A stretch of 64,000 bases of DNA from Pseudomonas sp. REP124 (GTDB lineage: Bacteria > Pseudomonadota > Gammaproteobacteria > Pseudomonadales > Pseudomonadaceae). This document shows positions 29,244 through 37,976 of this stretch, piece after piece. A program made the translations under genes and the position numbers. Position 1 is the stretch's first letter, and each line of letters opens with the position of its first letter. The notes under the pieces are model-generated. The model was not told where the DNA came from and did not search any database. It saw only the letters and a list, made by a program, of their open reading frames with translations. The DNA lies in the NCBI RefSeq assembly GCF_020164475.1, contig NZ_JAIQWX010000005.1, positions 29,058-93,057 on the forward strand, written 5' to 3'.

Positions 29244-30071
29244 ATGAGCCTGTTCAAACAACTATTGCGGGCGCCGCTGAGCGCCAAATTCGGGCTGCTG
29301 GTGATCCTGCTGTACATCCTGGTGGCCGTGTTCGCGCCGGTGCTGGCGCCATTCGGTGAAACCCAGGTGGTGGGCGAGGGCTTCGCGCCGTGGGGCGGGC
29401 AGTTCCTGCTGGGCACCGATAACCTGGGGCGCGACATGTTCAGCCGTCTGGTCTACGGCGCGCGTAACACCTTGGGCATTGCCTTCCTGACCACGCTGCT
29501 GGCGTTCCTGCTCGGTGGTCTGAGCGGGCTGGTCGCGGCCATCAAGGGCGGTGCGATCGACCAGGGCCTGTCGCGGGTGGTGGACATCCTGATGGCGATT
29601 CCGCAACTGATCTTCGCCTTGCTGATCCTCAGCGTGGTCGGCACCAATGCCGTGTCCCTGGTGCTGGTGATCGCGCTGCTGGATGCGACCCGGGTGTTCC
29701 GCCTTTCAAGGGCGGTGGCGATGACAGTGGTCGTACAGGACTTCGTCGAAGCCGCGCGCCTGCGCGGTGAAGGCCTGTGGTGGCTGGTCACCCGTGAGGT
29801 ATTGCCCAACGCCGCGGCGCCGCTGATTGCCGAGTTCGGCCTGCGTTTCTGCTTCGTGTTCCTGTTCATCAGTGCGCTGTCGTTCCTTGGCCTGGGCATT
29901 CAACCGCCGACCGCCGACTGGGGCAGCATGGTGCGCGACAACGCCGTGCTGATTACCTTCGGCGACATCAGCCCGCTGCTGCCGGCCCTGGCCGTGGCCT
30001 TGATCACCGTGAGCGTCAATTTCGTCGTCGACTGGATGCTGCACAAATCCAGCGGCCTCAAGGAGTGCTGA
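29244..30071 (+). CDS. ABC transporter permease, DppC type
   Basis: The 275-residue permease has the OppC_N-like N-terminal segment followed by five further helices. LGTDNLGRDMFSRLVYGARNT is the DppC hallmark, and the EAA loop is EAARLRGEGLWWLVTREVLPN. It pairs with the preceding DppB-type protein. Its stop almost abuts the ATPase gene, which indicates one transcript. Confidence 0.9.
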   Translation: MSLFKQLLRAPLSAKFGLLVILLYILVAVFAPVLAPFGETQVVGEGFAPWGGQFLLGTDNLGRDMFSRLVYGARNTLGIAFLTTLLAFLLGGLSGLVAAIKGGAIDQGLSRVVDILMAIPQLIFALLILSVVGTNAVSLVLVIALLDATRVFRLSRAVAMTVVVQDFVEAARLRGEGLWWLVTREVLPNAAAPLIAEFGLRFCFVFLFISALSFLGLGIQPPTADWGSMVRDNAVLITFGDISPLLPALAVALITVSVNFVVDWMLHKSSGLKEC

Positions 30072-30073
30072 AC

Positions 30074-31714
30074 ATGACGACCAAACCTTTACTGGAAATC
30101 CGCAACCTGCACATCGAAGGTCACTACGAGGATGCCTGGCATCCGCTGATCAAGGGTATCGACCTGACCCTGCAGCGCGGCGAGGTGCTGGGGCTGATCG
30201 GCGAGTCCGGGGCGGGCAAGTCGACCCTAGGCCTGTCGGCCATGGGCTACACCCGCGACGGTTGCCGCATCACCGACGGCTCGGTGCATTTCGATGGCAT
30301 CGACTTGCTCAACGCCAAACCCGAAGCCCTGCGCCAACTGCGTGGCTTGCGCATCGCCTACGTCGCGCAAAGTGCCGCGGCGTCGTTCAACCCGGCTCAC
30401 CGGTTGATCGACCAGCACGTGGAAACCGCGGTGAAGAATGGCGGCATAAGCCGCGAGCAGGCGATGGCGGAGGCGGTGGAGCTTTATCGGGTGTTGCGCC
30501 TGCCCAATCCCGAGAAGATCGGTCAGCGGTATCCGCACCAGGTCTCCGGCGGGCAGTTGCAGCGGGTGATGACCGCCATGGCCATGGCCTGTCATCCGGA
30601 CCTGATCATCTTCGACGAACCGACCACCGCGCTAGACGTCACCACCCAGATCGAAGTGCTGGCGGCGATCCGCGATGCCGTGGCGACCTACGGCAGCGCC
30701 GCGATCTACATCAGCCACGACCTGGCGGTGGTGGCGCAGATGGCCGATCGCATCATGGTCCTGCGCCACGGCAAACTGGTGGAAGAAGCCGAGACCCGCA
30801 AGATGCTCGGCGATCCGCAGGAGGACTACACCAAGTCGCTGTGGGCAGTGCGCAGTTTCCACACCGAACCCAAGCCGTGCCCGCAGCAGGAAAAGCCACT
30901 GCTGGAACTGCGCCAAAGCTGCGCCAGCTACGGCAATCAACCGGTGCTGCACGATGTCTCGCTAAAACTCTATCGCGGCCAGACCCTGGCGGTGATCGGC
31001 GAGTCCGGCAGCGGCAAGAGCTCCACGGCGAGGCTGATCACCGGGCTGCTGCCGCCGACCTACGGCCAGGTGCTGTACGACGGTCAGCCGCTGCCGGCGG
31101 ATTTTCGTCAGCGCAGCAAGGAGCAATTGCGGCGCATCCAGATGATCTACCAGATCCCCGACACGGCCCTCAATCCACGCCAGCGCATCGTCGATATCAT
31201 CGGCCGGCCGCTGACCTTCTACCTGGGCCTCAAGGGCAAGGCGATGCGTGCGCGAGTGGCCGAATTGCTGGAGATGATTGAACTGGACCCGGCGAAGTAC
31301 ATGGATCGTCAGCCCCGAGAATTGTCCGGCGGGCAGAAACAACGGGTCTGCATCGCCCGGGCACTGGCGGCCGATCCGCAACTGATCATCTGCGACGAAG
31401 TGACCTCGGCCCTTGATCAACTGGTAGCCGAAGGCGTATTGAAACTGCTCAACCGCATCCAGCAGCAACTGGGCGTGGCCTACCTGTTCATCACCCACGA
31501 CGTCGCCACTGTGCGGGCGATTGCCGATGAGGTACTGGTGATGCAAAAGGGCAGGGTGGTGGACCACGGCTCGCGCAGCGCCATCTTCACCCCGCCGCAT
31601 CAGGATTACACCGGGCTGCTGTTCTCCTCCGAACCGCAGATGGACCCGGACTGGCTCGACCAACTGCTGGCCAGCCGCGCAACGAATACAAACCCTACGC
31701 TGGAAAAAGTCTAA
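30074..31714 (+). CDS. Fused DppD-DppF type ABC ATPase (two nucleotide-binding domains)
   Basis: The 546-residue protein has two ABC domains in tandem. The first has Walker A GESGAGKST (about 46) and signature VSGGQLQRV. The second (from about 278) has GESGSGKSS and LSGGQKQRV, with Walker B LIICDE. Both sites look active. One polypeptide therefore supplies both ATPases of the peptide-type importer. I placed the start at 30074 after AGGAG; an upstream ATG at 30065 overlaps the permease end. Confidence 0.9.
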   Translation: MTTKPLLEIRNLHIEGHYEDAWHPLIKGIDLTLQRGEVLGLIGESGAGKSTLGLSAMGYTRDGCRITDGSVHFDGIDLLNAKPEALRQLRGLRIAYVAQSAAASFNPAHRLIDQHVETAVKNGGISREQAMAEAVELYRVLRLPNPEKIGQRYPHQVSGGQLQRVMTAMAMACHPDLIIFDEPTTALDVTTQIEVLAAIRDAVATYGSAAIYISHDLAVVAQMADRIMVLRHGKLVEEAETRKMLGDPQEDYTKSLWAVRSFHTEPKPCPQQEKPLLELRQSCASYGNQPVLHDVSLKLYRGQTLAVIGESGSGKSSTARLITGLLPPTYGQVLYDGQPLPADFRQRSKEQLRRIQMIYQIPDTALNPRQRIVDIIGRPLTFYLGLKGKAMRARVAELLEMIELDPAKYMDRQPRELSGGQKQRVCIARALAADPQLIICDEVTSALDQLVAEGVLKLLNRIQQQLGVAYLFITHDVATVRAIADEVLVMQKGRVVDHGSRSAIFTPPHQDYTGLLFSSEPQMDPDWLDQLLASRATNTNPTLEKV

Positions 31715-31723
31715 GGAATCACC

Positions 31724-32434
31724 ATGAAAGTACTGATCGTCCACGCTCATCCCGAGCCAAAATCCTTCACCGCGGCCCTGCGCGACCAGGCCGTGACCAC
31801 CCTCGAAGCCCAGGGCCACGAAGTGCAGGTCAGCGACCTGTACAAAATGAACTGGAACCCGGTGGCCAGCGACGCCGACTTCTCCTCCCGGGAAAACCCC
31901 GAGTATCTGGTGTACGCGCTGGAACAACGTCTTGGCGTGAAAAAACAATCACTGGCGGCGGACATCCAGGGCGAACTGGACAAGCTGCTCTGGGCCGACC
32001 TTGTGATCCTCAACTTCCCGATCTTCTGGTTCTCGGCGCCTGCCATGCTCAAGGGCTGGATCGACCGCGTGCTGGTGTCGGGCATCTGCTACGGCGGCAA
32101 ACGCTTCTATGATCAGGGCGGGCTGGCGGGCAAGAAGGCGCTGGTGACCGTGACCTTGGGAGGGCGCGAGCACATGTTCGGCGAAGACGCGATCCATGGC
32201 CCCCTGCAAGACATGCTGCGCCCGATCCTGCGCGGGACGTTGGCCTATGTCGGGTTCGATGTGCTGGAGCCGTTCGTGGCCTGGCATGTGCCGTATATCA
32301 GCGATGAGGCGCGTCAGGAGTTTCTCAAGGATTACGCGCTGCGGTTGCAGCATCTGAGTGATGATCAGCCGTTGGTTTTTCCGAAGTTGTCACAGTTTGA
32401 TGAGTTGTTGTATCCGCTGACCACAAAAGCCTGA
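31724..32434 (+). CDS. NAD(P)H-dependent flavodoxin-fold oxidoreductase (NQO1/KefF/MdaB family)
   Basis: The 236-residue protein has the Flavodoxin_2 opening MKVLIVHAHPEPKSFTAAL and the family motif LNFPIFWFSAPAMLKGWIDRVL (about 90-110). The family reduces quinones or nitro compounds with two electrons. It follows the ATPase gene by nine bases, so it is in the importer operon and may act on the imported compound. It is also the only quinone-reductase-like gene near the hydroquinone genes about 8 kb downstream, but no shared promoter links them. Confidence 0.85.
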   Translation: MKVLIVHAHPEPKSFTAALRDQAVTTLEAQGHEVQVSDLYKMNWNPVASDADFSSRENPEYLVYALEQRLGVKKQSLAADIQGELDKLLWADLVILNFPIFWFSAPAMLKGWIDRVLVSGICYGGKRFYDQGGLAGKKALVTVTLGGREHMFGEDAIHGPLQDMLRPILRGTLAYVGFDVLEPFVAWHVPYISDEARQEFLKDYALRLQHLSDDQPLVFPKLSQFDELLYPLTTKA

Positions 32435-32451
32435 CCACACCCCACGCGTTT

Positions 32452-32482
32452 GATCGTTCCCACGCTCTGCGTGGGAACGATC
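32452..32482. terminator. Perfect 14-base inverted repeat, probable terminator or attenuating hairpin
   Basis: GATCGTTCCCACGC-TCT-GCGTGGGAACGATC forms a perfect 14-base-pair stem 18 bases after the oxidoreductase stop. There is no U tract. This hairpin type is common after Pseudomonas operons. Confidence 0.6.
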
Positions 32483-32511
32483 CGAAATCCCGCGTCCATA
32501 GCAGATCCCCT

Positions 32512-32599
32512 GTGGGAGCGGGCTTGCTCGCGAAGGGGCCGGCAGCTTCAACATCTTCATTGCCTGACCCTCCGCCATCGCGAGCAGGCTCGCTCCCAC
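32512..32599. repeat. REPIN, core TTCAACATCTTCATTGCC
   Basis: Inverted REP arms with the same core as the element at 4849-4938. Together with the next element it occupies most of the 472-base gap before the porin gene; no gene is visible there. Confidence 0.9.
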
Positions 32600-32649
32600 A
32601 GTTTTTGATCTGCGGTGAACACAAACACTGTGTTCACCACGGATCCCAT

Positions 32650-32739
32650 GTAGGAGCGAGGCTTGCCCGCGAAGAGGCCAGCATCTCCAATATTCTCACT
32701 ACCTGAACCACCGTCTTCGCGGGCAAGCCTCGCTCCTAC
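32650..32739. repeat. REPIN, GTAGGAGCGAGGCTTGCCCGCG arms
   Basis: Inverted REP pair with a related core (CATCTCCAATATTCTCACTACCTG). It precedes the porin gene by about 170 bases. Confidence 0.9.
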
Positions 32740-32906
32740 AAAAAATGGATTCGCATCTCCATTGTTCTGATTCCGCGAACACTGAAGTCGCCGAGATTGG
32801 AATTGTTGGGGTAGGGGCTCGCTTGTAGCCTTCATCACGTCGAATACCACGATCTGCCAACGATCGGATGGTGTTCGGCGGCCTAATAAAAATAAGGAAG
32901 GCAGAT

Positions 32907-34253
32907 ATGAATATTCGTGCATGGGTGTGCGCAGCGACCCTGTTCGCCCCCGTTCTGGGTGCCGGTGTTTTGTTTCCCTCGATGGCTGGTGCCGCCGACG
33001 ATCCCATGGGGTCGCTGGTGCGCAATGTGTTCGGCGACAGTCTCGAGCGCGATCATGGCATCAAGATCTACGGCTGGGCCCAGGCGGGTGTGATCTATAA
33101 CAACAACGGCACGGATGACGTCAGCAAACAGAGCTTTTTCAACACCGACGAAGGCGTGAACCTCAATCAGTTCGCTCTGGCCGTGGAGAAGAAACCCAAG
33201 AGCAACGTGGTCGGGCGTGTCGGGCCGTTCCCGGGGCCGATGCCGCAGGAAGCCGACTGGGGTTTCAACGTCACCACGCTGTACGGCAAGGATGCGCGCT
33301 ACTTCAAGACCTACGGCTGGGACGAGGACCTGAGCGCCAATCGCAACAACAAGCCTGAAGATCCGGCACTGACCATCGCCCAGGCCTACGTCAATTTCTA
33401 TTTCCCGGTGCTCGGGGGTTCCGACCTGATGATCGGGATCTTCCACACCCCGCTGGAAAACGAAATCGGCTTCGCCTTGCCGTCCCCGGCCCCCACCGAT
33501 TTCTACTCCCACACCTATTCCTTCATGCACGGCCCGGCCAAGCATGCCGGTGCGCTGTACTCGTTCAAACTGCCTTCGGCGCCCGGCGAAAGCATGCTCG
33601 GCTTCGAGGTGGGCGTGGTCCAGGGCTGGAACAATCTGCAGGATCCCAACCACGATCCGGACGTGATCGCCAACGTGCGCTGGCGCTCGGCGGACTTCAA
33701 CACCTGGATCGACTGGGAAAACATCTACGGCAACGGCGCCGGCGACAGCTTTGCCGAATGCAGCTGCGGCTCGCCGATTCCGGCAGGCACCAAGGAAGAC
33801 GATTTCAAGCGTCTGGCCTCGTACCTGACCCTGTCGCAAGTGCTCGACCCGAACAACCGCGTGGCCCTGGAATTGAACTACGGCAAGCAAAAGGACGGCG
33901 CCTTCGCCGGCTTCGCCAACAAGAACGACGGCACCTGGTACGGCACTAACCTCAACTGGTACCACAAGCTCAGCGAAAACCTGATGTGGAATAGCCGCGC
34001 CGAGTGGTTCTACACCGACGCACCGGTGCACGTGATGATGGCCAACATCGACCCGAACACCGGCATCCCCGATCCGACTTGGGGCAGTTTCTACGGTGTC
34101 ACCACCAACCTGGCCTGGACCCCGACACCCAACGTTCGCCTGCGTCCGGAACTGCGTTACGACATCCACTCCGGCCCCGGTCGCGATGCCTACGCCGACG
34201 GCGAGAAGGACTCGCAGGTGGTCGCGTCCTTCGACGTCACGCTGTTCTTCTAA
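32907..34253 (+). CDS. Outer-membrane beta-barrel porin (OmpL-like, BBP2 family)
   Basis: The 448-residue protein has a signal peptide (MNIRAWVCAATLFAPVLGAG, cleavage near AGA-AD) and many alternating amphipathic strands. It ends in the outer-membrane signature FDVTLFF with terminal Phe. The motif YGWAQAGVIYNNN near the mature start and the aromatic-girdle strands fit a putative beta-barrel porin-2. The start was chosen for the strong AAGGAAGG site before it. It leads the Liv-type ABC operon, so it probably lets that transporter's substrate through the outer membrane. Confidence 0.85.
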   Translation: MNIRAWVCAATLFAPVLGAGVLFPSMAGAADDPMGSLVRNVFGDSLERDHGIKIYGWAQAGVIYNNNGTDDVSKQSFFNTDEGVNLNQFALAVEKKPKSNVVGRVGPFPGPMPQEADWGFNVTTLYGKDARYFKTYGWDEDLSANRNNKPEDPALTIAQAYVNFYFPVLGGSDLMIGIFHTPLENEIGFALPSPAPTDFYSHTYSFMHGPAKHAGALYSFKLPSAPGESMLGFEVGVVQGWNNLQDPNHDPDVIANVRWRSADFNTWIDWENIYGNGAGDSFAECSCGSPIPAGTKEDDFKRLASYLTLSQVLDPNNRVALELNYGKQKDGAFAGFANKNDGTWYGTNLNWYHKLSENLMWNSRAEWFYTDAPVHVMMANIDPNTGIPDPTWGSFYGVTTNLAWTPTPNVRLRPELRYDIHSGPGRDAYADGEKDSQVVASFDVTLFF

Positions 34254-34339
34254 CCGATTTCCCCCGATTACCCCTGACCCTGCGTGCTGGCCCGGCCACG
34301 CGTGGCGACCCCGTTCGTCCAGGCTTTTGGAGTATTTAC

Positions 34340-35650
34340 ATGACCGACAACAACGATAAAAACCTGTTTGGCCGCGATTTCTCCCGTCGCGCATTCCTGC
34401 GTGGCACCGGTGTCGCCGCTGGAGGCGTGGCGCTGGCGAGCATGCCGTTTAAATTCGCCATCGGCGGCGAGCGGGTGATCAAGCTCGGCTACGTCAGCCC
34501 GCAGACCGGTCCGCTGGCACCGTTTGCCGCGGCAGACAACTACATCATCGAATCCCTCAAGCAGGTGCTGAAGAACTCCATCGACATCGGTGGCAAGGCC
34601 TATCGCCTGGAAGTGATCGTCAAGGACAGCCAGTCCAACCCCAACCGCGCGGCGGAGGTGGCGAGCGAGCTGATCCTGTCGGACCAGGTCGACCTGATGC
34701 TGGTGTCCTCGACCCCGGAAACCACCAACCCGGTGTCCGACCAGTGCGAGATCAACGAGATCCCGTGCATCTCCACGGTCGCGCCGTGGCAGCCGTGGTT
34801 CTTCACTCGTGGCGGCAAGCCGGACCAGGGGTTCGAGTGGACTTACCATTTCTTCTGGGGCCTTGAAGATGTGATCGGCGCTTACACCTCAATGTGGGGT
34901 GCGATGCCGTCCAACAAGGTGGTCGGCGGCCTGTTCCCCAACGATGGCGACGGCAACGCCTGGGGCGATCAGAAACTCGGCTTCCCACCGGTGCTGGCGC
35001 AGAAGGGTTTCCAGCTGGTCGACCCCGGTCGCTTCCAGAGCCTGACCGATGATTTCTCCGCACAGATTGCCGCCTTCAAAAAGGCCGAGGTCGAAGTGGT
35101 CACCGGTGTGGTGATCCCGCCGGATCTCAGCACCTTCTGGACCCAGGCGCGCCAGCAGGGCTTCAAGCCAAAAGCGGTGTCGGTGGGCAAGGCGCTGCTG
35201 TTCCCCACGGCGGTCGAGGCGCTGGGCAAGGCCGGCAACAACCTGTCGACGGAAATCTGGTGGAGCCCGACGCACCCGTTCAGTTCGTCGTTGACCGGTG
35301 CCAGCGCCGGCCAGCTCGCCCAGGGCTTCACCCAGGCCACCGGCAAGCAATGGACTCAGCCTTTGGGCTTCGTGCATGCGCTGTTCGAGCTGGCGGTGGA
35401 CATCCTCAAGCGCACCGAAGAGGTGGGCAACGCCCATGCGGTACGCGATGCCTTGCTCAAGACCAACCTCAACACCGTGGTCGGGCCGATCAACTGGAAC
35501 GGCGGACCGGTGAAGAACGTCGCCAAGACGCCACTGGTCAGCGGCCAGTGGCGCCTGGGCAGCGACAACAAATACGACCTGGTGATCACCAGCAATGCCA
35601 GTGCCCCGGCTATTCCGTTGGGTGGTGAGATGCAGGCGATTACCTATTGA
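34340..35650 (+). CDS. Liv/Urt-type ABC substrate-binding protein, Tat-exported
   Basis: The 436-residue protein has a twin-arginine signal (FSRRAFLRGTGVAAGGVALA, about 13-32) followed by a Peripla_BP_6 domain (IKLGYVSPQTGPLAPFAAADN, VKDSQSNPNRAAEVASELI). Its aromatic-rich middle, WQPWFFTRGG and WTYHFFWGLEDV, is unlike leucine-binding LivJ/K and closer to binding proteins for amides, urea or aromatic acids. It works with the ATPases and permeases that follow. The ligand cannot be fixed from sequence. Confidence 0.87.
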   Translation: MTDNNDKNLFGRDFSRRAFLRGTGVAAGGVALASMPFKFAIGGERVIKLGYVSPQTGPLAPFAAADNYIIESLKQVLKNSIDIGGKAYRLEVIVKDSQSNPNRAAEVASELILSDQVDLMLVSSTPETTNPVSDQCEINEIPCISTVAPWQPWFFTRGGKPDQGFEWTYHFFWGLEDVIGAYTSMWGAMPSNKVVGGLFPNDGDGNAWGDQKLGFPPVLAQKGFQLVDPGRFQSLTDDFSAQIAAFKKAEVEVVTGVVIPPDLSTFWTQARQQGFKPKAVSVGKALLFPTAVEALGKAGNNLSTEIWWSPTHPFSSSLTGASAGQLAQGFTQATGKQWTQPLGFVHALFELAVDILKRTEEVGNAHAVRDALLKTNLNTVVGPINWNGGPVKNVAKTPLVSGQWRLGSDNKYDLVITSNASAPAIPLGGEMQAITY

Positions 35651-35675
35651 GCGGGCAACGGGACACAGGTGCACC

Positions 35676-36401
35676 ATGCAACAACCACTTCTGCAAATGA
35701 GCGATGTGCACAAGAGCTACGGCTCGGTGAAGGTCACGGACGCCATGAGCCTGGACCTGCAACCGGGGGAAGCCCTGGGCATCATCGGCCCCAACGGCGC
35801 GGGTAAAAGCACGCTGTTCAACCTTATCGCCGGTGGCGTGGCGGCGGATCAGGGCAGCATTCGTTTCGAAGGCCGCGACGTCACCCGCGAGCCGGTGTTC
35901 AAGCGCTGCCAGCAAGGCATCGGCCGCTCCCACCAGATCCCGCATCCGTTCGTGAAAATGACCGTGTTCGAGAACCTGCTGGTGGGGGCGACCTTCGGCG
36001 CGCGTCTGGGCGACAAGGAAGCCAGCCATTGGTGTGCGCAGACCCTGGAACTGACCGGGCTGATGCGCAAGGCCAACGTGCTGGCCGGTTCCCTGACGCT
36101 GCTCGACCGCAAGCGCCTGGAAATGGCCCGGGCGCTGTCGACCCAACCACGCCTGCTGTTGCTCGACGAAATCGCCGGCGGCCTGACGGAACCGGAATGC
36201 CTGGCGTTGGTGGAGACCATCCAGGGCATTCACAAGTCGGGCGTGGCCATCATCTGGATCGAACACATCGTGCACGCCTTGCTGGCGGTGGTCAGTCGTC
36301 TGACGGTGATCAACTTCGGCGCCAAGCTGGCCGAAGGCGAACCCCATAGCGTCATGTCCGACCCCAGGGTCCAGGACATCTACATGGGCATCGGGAGCTG
36401 A
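35676..36401 (+). CDS. Liv-type ABC ATP-binding protein (LivG/UrtD-like) with degenerate signature
   Basis: The 241-residue protein has Walker A GPNGAGKST (about 36-44) and Walker B LLLLDEIAGGLT (about 160). The place of the ABC signature, normally LSYGQQRRLE in LivG, reads AGSLTLLDRKRLEMARAL, so the canonical LSGGQ is absent. If that is real, one of the two ATP sites of the LivG-LivF dimer is non-canonical. It lies in the operon porin-SBP-ATPase-ATPase-permease-permease. Confidence 0.87.
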   Translation: MQQPLLQMSDVHKSYGSVKVTDAMSLDLQPGEALGIIGPNGAGKSTLFNLIAGGVAADQGSIRFEGRDVTREPVFKRCQQGIGRSHQIPHPFVKMTVFENLLVGATFGARLGDKEASHWCAQTLELTGLMRKANVLAGSLTLLDRKRLEMARALSTQPRLLLLDEIAGGLTEPECLALVETIQGIHKSGVAIIWIEHIVHALLAVVSRLTVINFGAKLAEGEPHSVMSDPRVQDIYMGIGS

Positions 36402-36405
36402 CGCC

Positions 36406-37110
36406 ATGACCACAAGTCTTCTGTCTATCGACAAACTCTGCGCCGGCTACGGCGACTTCCAGGCGCTGTTCGACATCAGCCTGAACCTGGAAGCCGGCGA
36501 GACCGTGGCGATCATCGGCTCCAACGGCGCGGGCAAATCGACCTTCCTGCGCTCGCTGGCCGGGTTGATCAGCAACCAGCCAGGTGCCATTCGTTTCAAC
36601 GGCCAGGCCATCGGCGACATGCCGGCCAACCGGGTGCTGGAGCAGGGCATCGCCCTGGTGCCCGAGGGTCGAAAGCTGTTTCCTTCGCTCAGCGTCGAGG
36701 AAAACCTGCTGATCGGCGCCTACAGCAAACGCCCGGGGCCCTGGACCCTGAAGCGGATTTACCAGCTGTTCCCGGTGCTGGAAAAACTGCGCAAGCGTCC
36801 TGGCACGGCACTGTCCGGCGGGCAGCAGCAGATGGTCGCGATCGGGCGCGGGCTGATGGCCAACCCGCAGTTGCTGCTGTGCGACGAAATCAGCCTCGGC
36901 CTGGCACCGACCACCATCAAGGACATCTATGCCGCGCTGCCTTCGATCAAGGCCGACGGCACCACGGTGATTCTCGTCGAACAGGACATCAATCAGGCGT
37001 TGAGTGTGAGTGACCGTTTCTATTGCTTCCAGGAAGGGCGGGTGTCCCTGACCGGGCGGCCAGGGGATGCGGACAAGGCACAAATCAAAGCCGCGTATTT
37101 CGGGATCTAG
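36406..37110 (+). CDS. Liv-type ABC ATP-binding protein (LivF/UrtE-like)
   Basis: The 234-residue protein has Walker A GSNGAGKST (about 40), signature LSGGQQQMVAIGRGLM (about 134) and Walker B LLLCDEISLGLAP. All catalytic motifs are intact, in contrast to the partner ATPase just upstream. The gap to the previous gene is four bases. Confidence 0.9.
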   Translation: MTTSLLSIDKLCAGYGDFQALFDISLNLEAGETVAIIGSNGAGKSTFLRSLAGLISNQPGAIRFNGQAIGDMPANRVLEQGIALVPEGRKLFPSLSVEENLLIGAYSKRPGPWTLKRIYQLFPVLEKLRKRPGTALSGGQQQMVAIGRGLMANPQLLLCDEISLGLAPTTIKDIYAALPSIKADGTTVILVEQDINQALSVSDRFYCFQEGRVSLTGRPGDADKAQIKAAYFGI

Positions 37111-37112
37111 TG

Positions 37113-37976
37113 ATGGAATGGCTCAATACTTTGCTTCAAGGCGTATTGCTCGGTGGCCTGTACGCGATGTTCGCGGTGGGCCTGTCGCTGATGTTCGGCA
37201 TCATGCGCCTGGTCAACATCGCCCATGGCGACTTCATCGTGCTGGCGTCGTACCTGGCGCTGGTGGTGGTCAACCATCTGGGGTTCAGCCCGCTGGCCAG
37301 TTTGCTGATGGTAGTGCCGCTGATGTTTGTCTTCGGTTACCTGCTGCAACGGCTGTTGCTCAACCGCACATTGGGTAGCGACATCCTGCCGCCGCTGCTG
37401 GTGACCTTCGGTCTGTCGATCATCGTGCAGAACGTGCTGCTGGAATTTTTCAGCGCCGACAGCCAGAAGCTGTCCCAAGGTGAGCTTGAGGTGGCCAGCG
37501 TCGGTATCGGCAGCCTGAGCGTCGGGGTGATGCCGCTGATCGTGTTCGGCAGTGCCTTGCTGATCATCGGCGGCCTGCAACTGCTGTTCTACAAGACCTC
37601 TCTGGGGCGGGCGTTCCGCGCCACCTCCGATGACCAGCATACCGCGCGGCTGATGGGCGTGAACAACGCGCACATCTTCGGCCTGGCCATGGCGCTGGCG
37701 ATGGCGGTGGTATCGATTGCCGGGGTGTTCCTGGCGATTCGCACCAGCTTCGATCCTACGGTTGGGCCTGCGCGGCTGTTGTACGGCTTCGAGGCGGTGA
37801 TCATCGGCGGCCTGGGCAGCCTGTGGGGCACGCTGGCGGGCGGGGTGATCCTCGGCGTCGCGCAAACCTTGGGGGCGAAGATCGATCCAGGCTGGCAGAT
37901 CCTCGCCGGTCATCTTGTGTTTCTGCTGATCCTGGTCGTGCGTCCGCGTGGCCTGTTTCCCCGGAGTGTCGACTGA
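37113..37976 (+). CDS. Branched-chain-type ABC permease (LivH-like)
   Basis: The 287-residue inner-membrane protein has about eight helices, with the LivH opening GVLLGGLYAMFAVGLSLMFGIMRLVNIAHGDF and the late GSLWGTLAGGVILGVAQ motif. I chose the ATG at 37113, two bases after the ATPase stop. A longer in-frame extension to 37023 would run through the ATPase gene and has no family match. Confidence 0.9.
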   Translation: MEWLNTLLQGVLLGGLYAMFAVGLSLMFGIMRLVNIAHGDFIVLASYLALVVVNHLGFSPLASLLMVVPLMFVFGYLLQRLLLNRTLGSDILPPLLVTFGLSIIVQNVLLEFFSADSQKLSQGELEVASVGIGSLSVGVMPLIVFGSALLIIGGLQLLFYKTSLGRAFRATSDDQHTARLMGVNNAHIFGLAMALAMAVVSIAGVFLAIRTSFDPTVGPARLLYGFEAVIIGGLGSLWGTLAGGVILGVAQTLGAKIDPGWQILAGHLVFLLILVVRPRGLFPRSVD

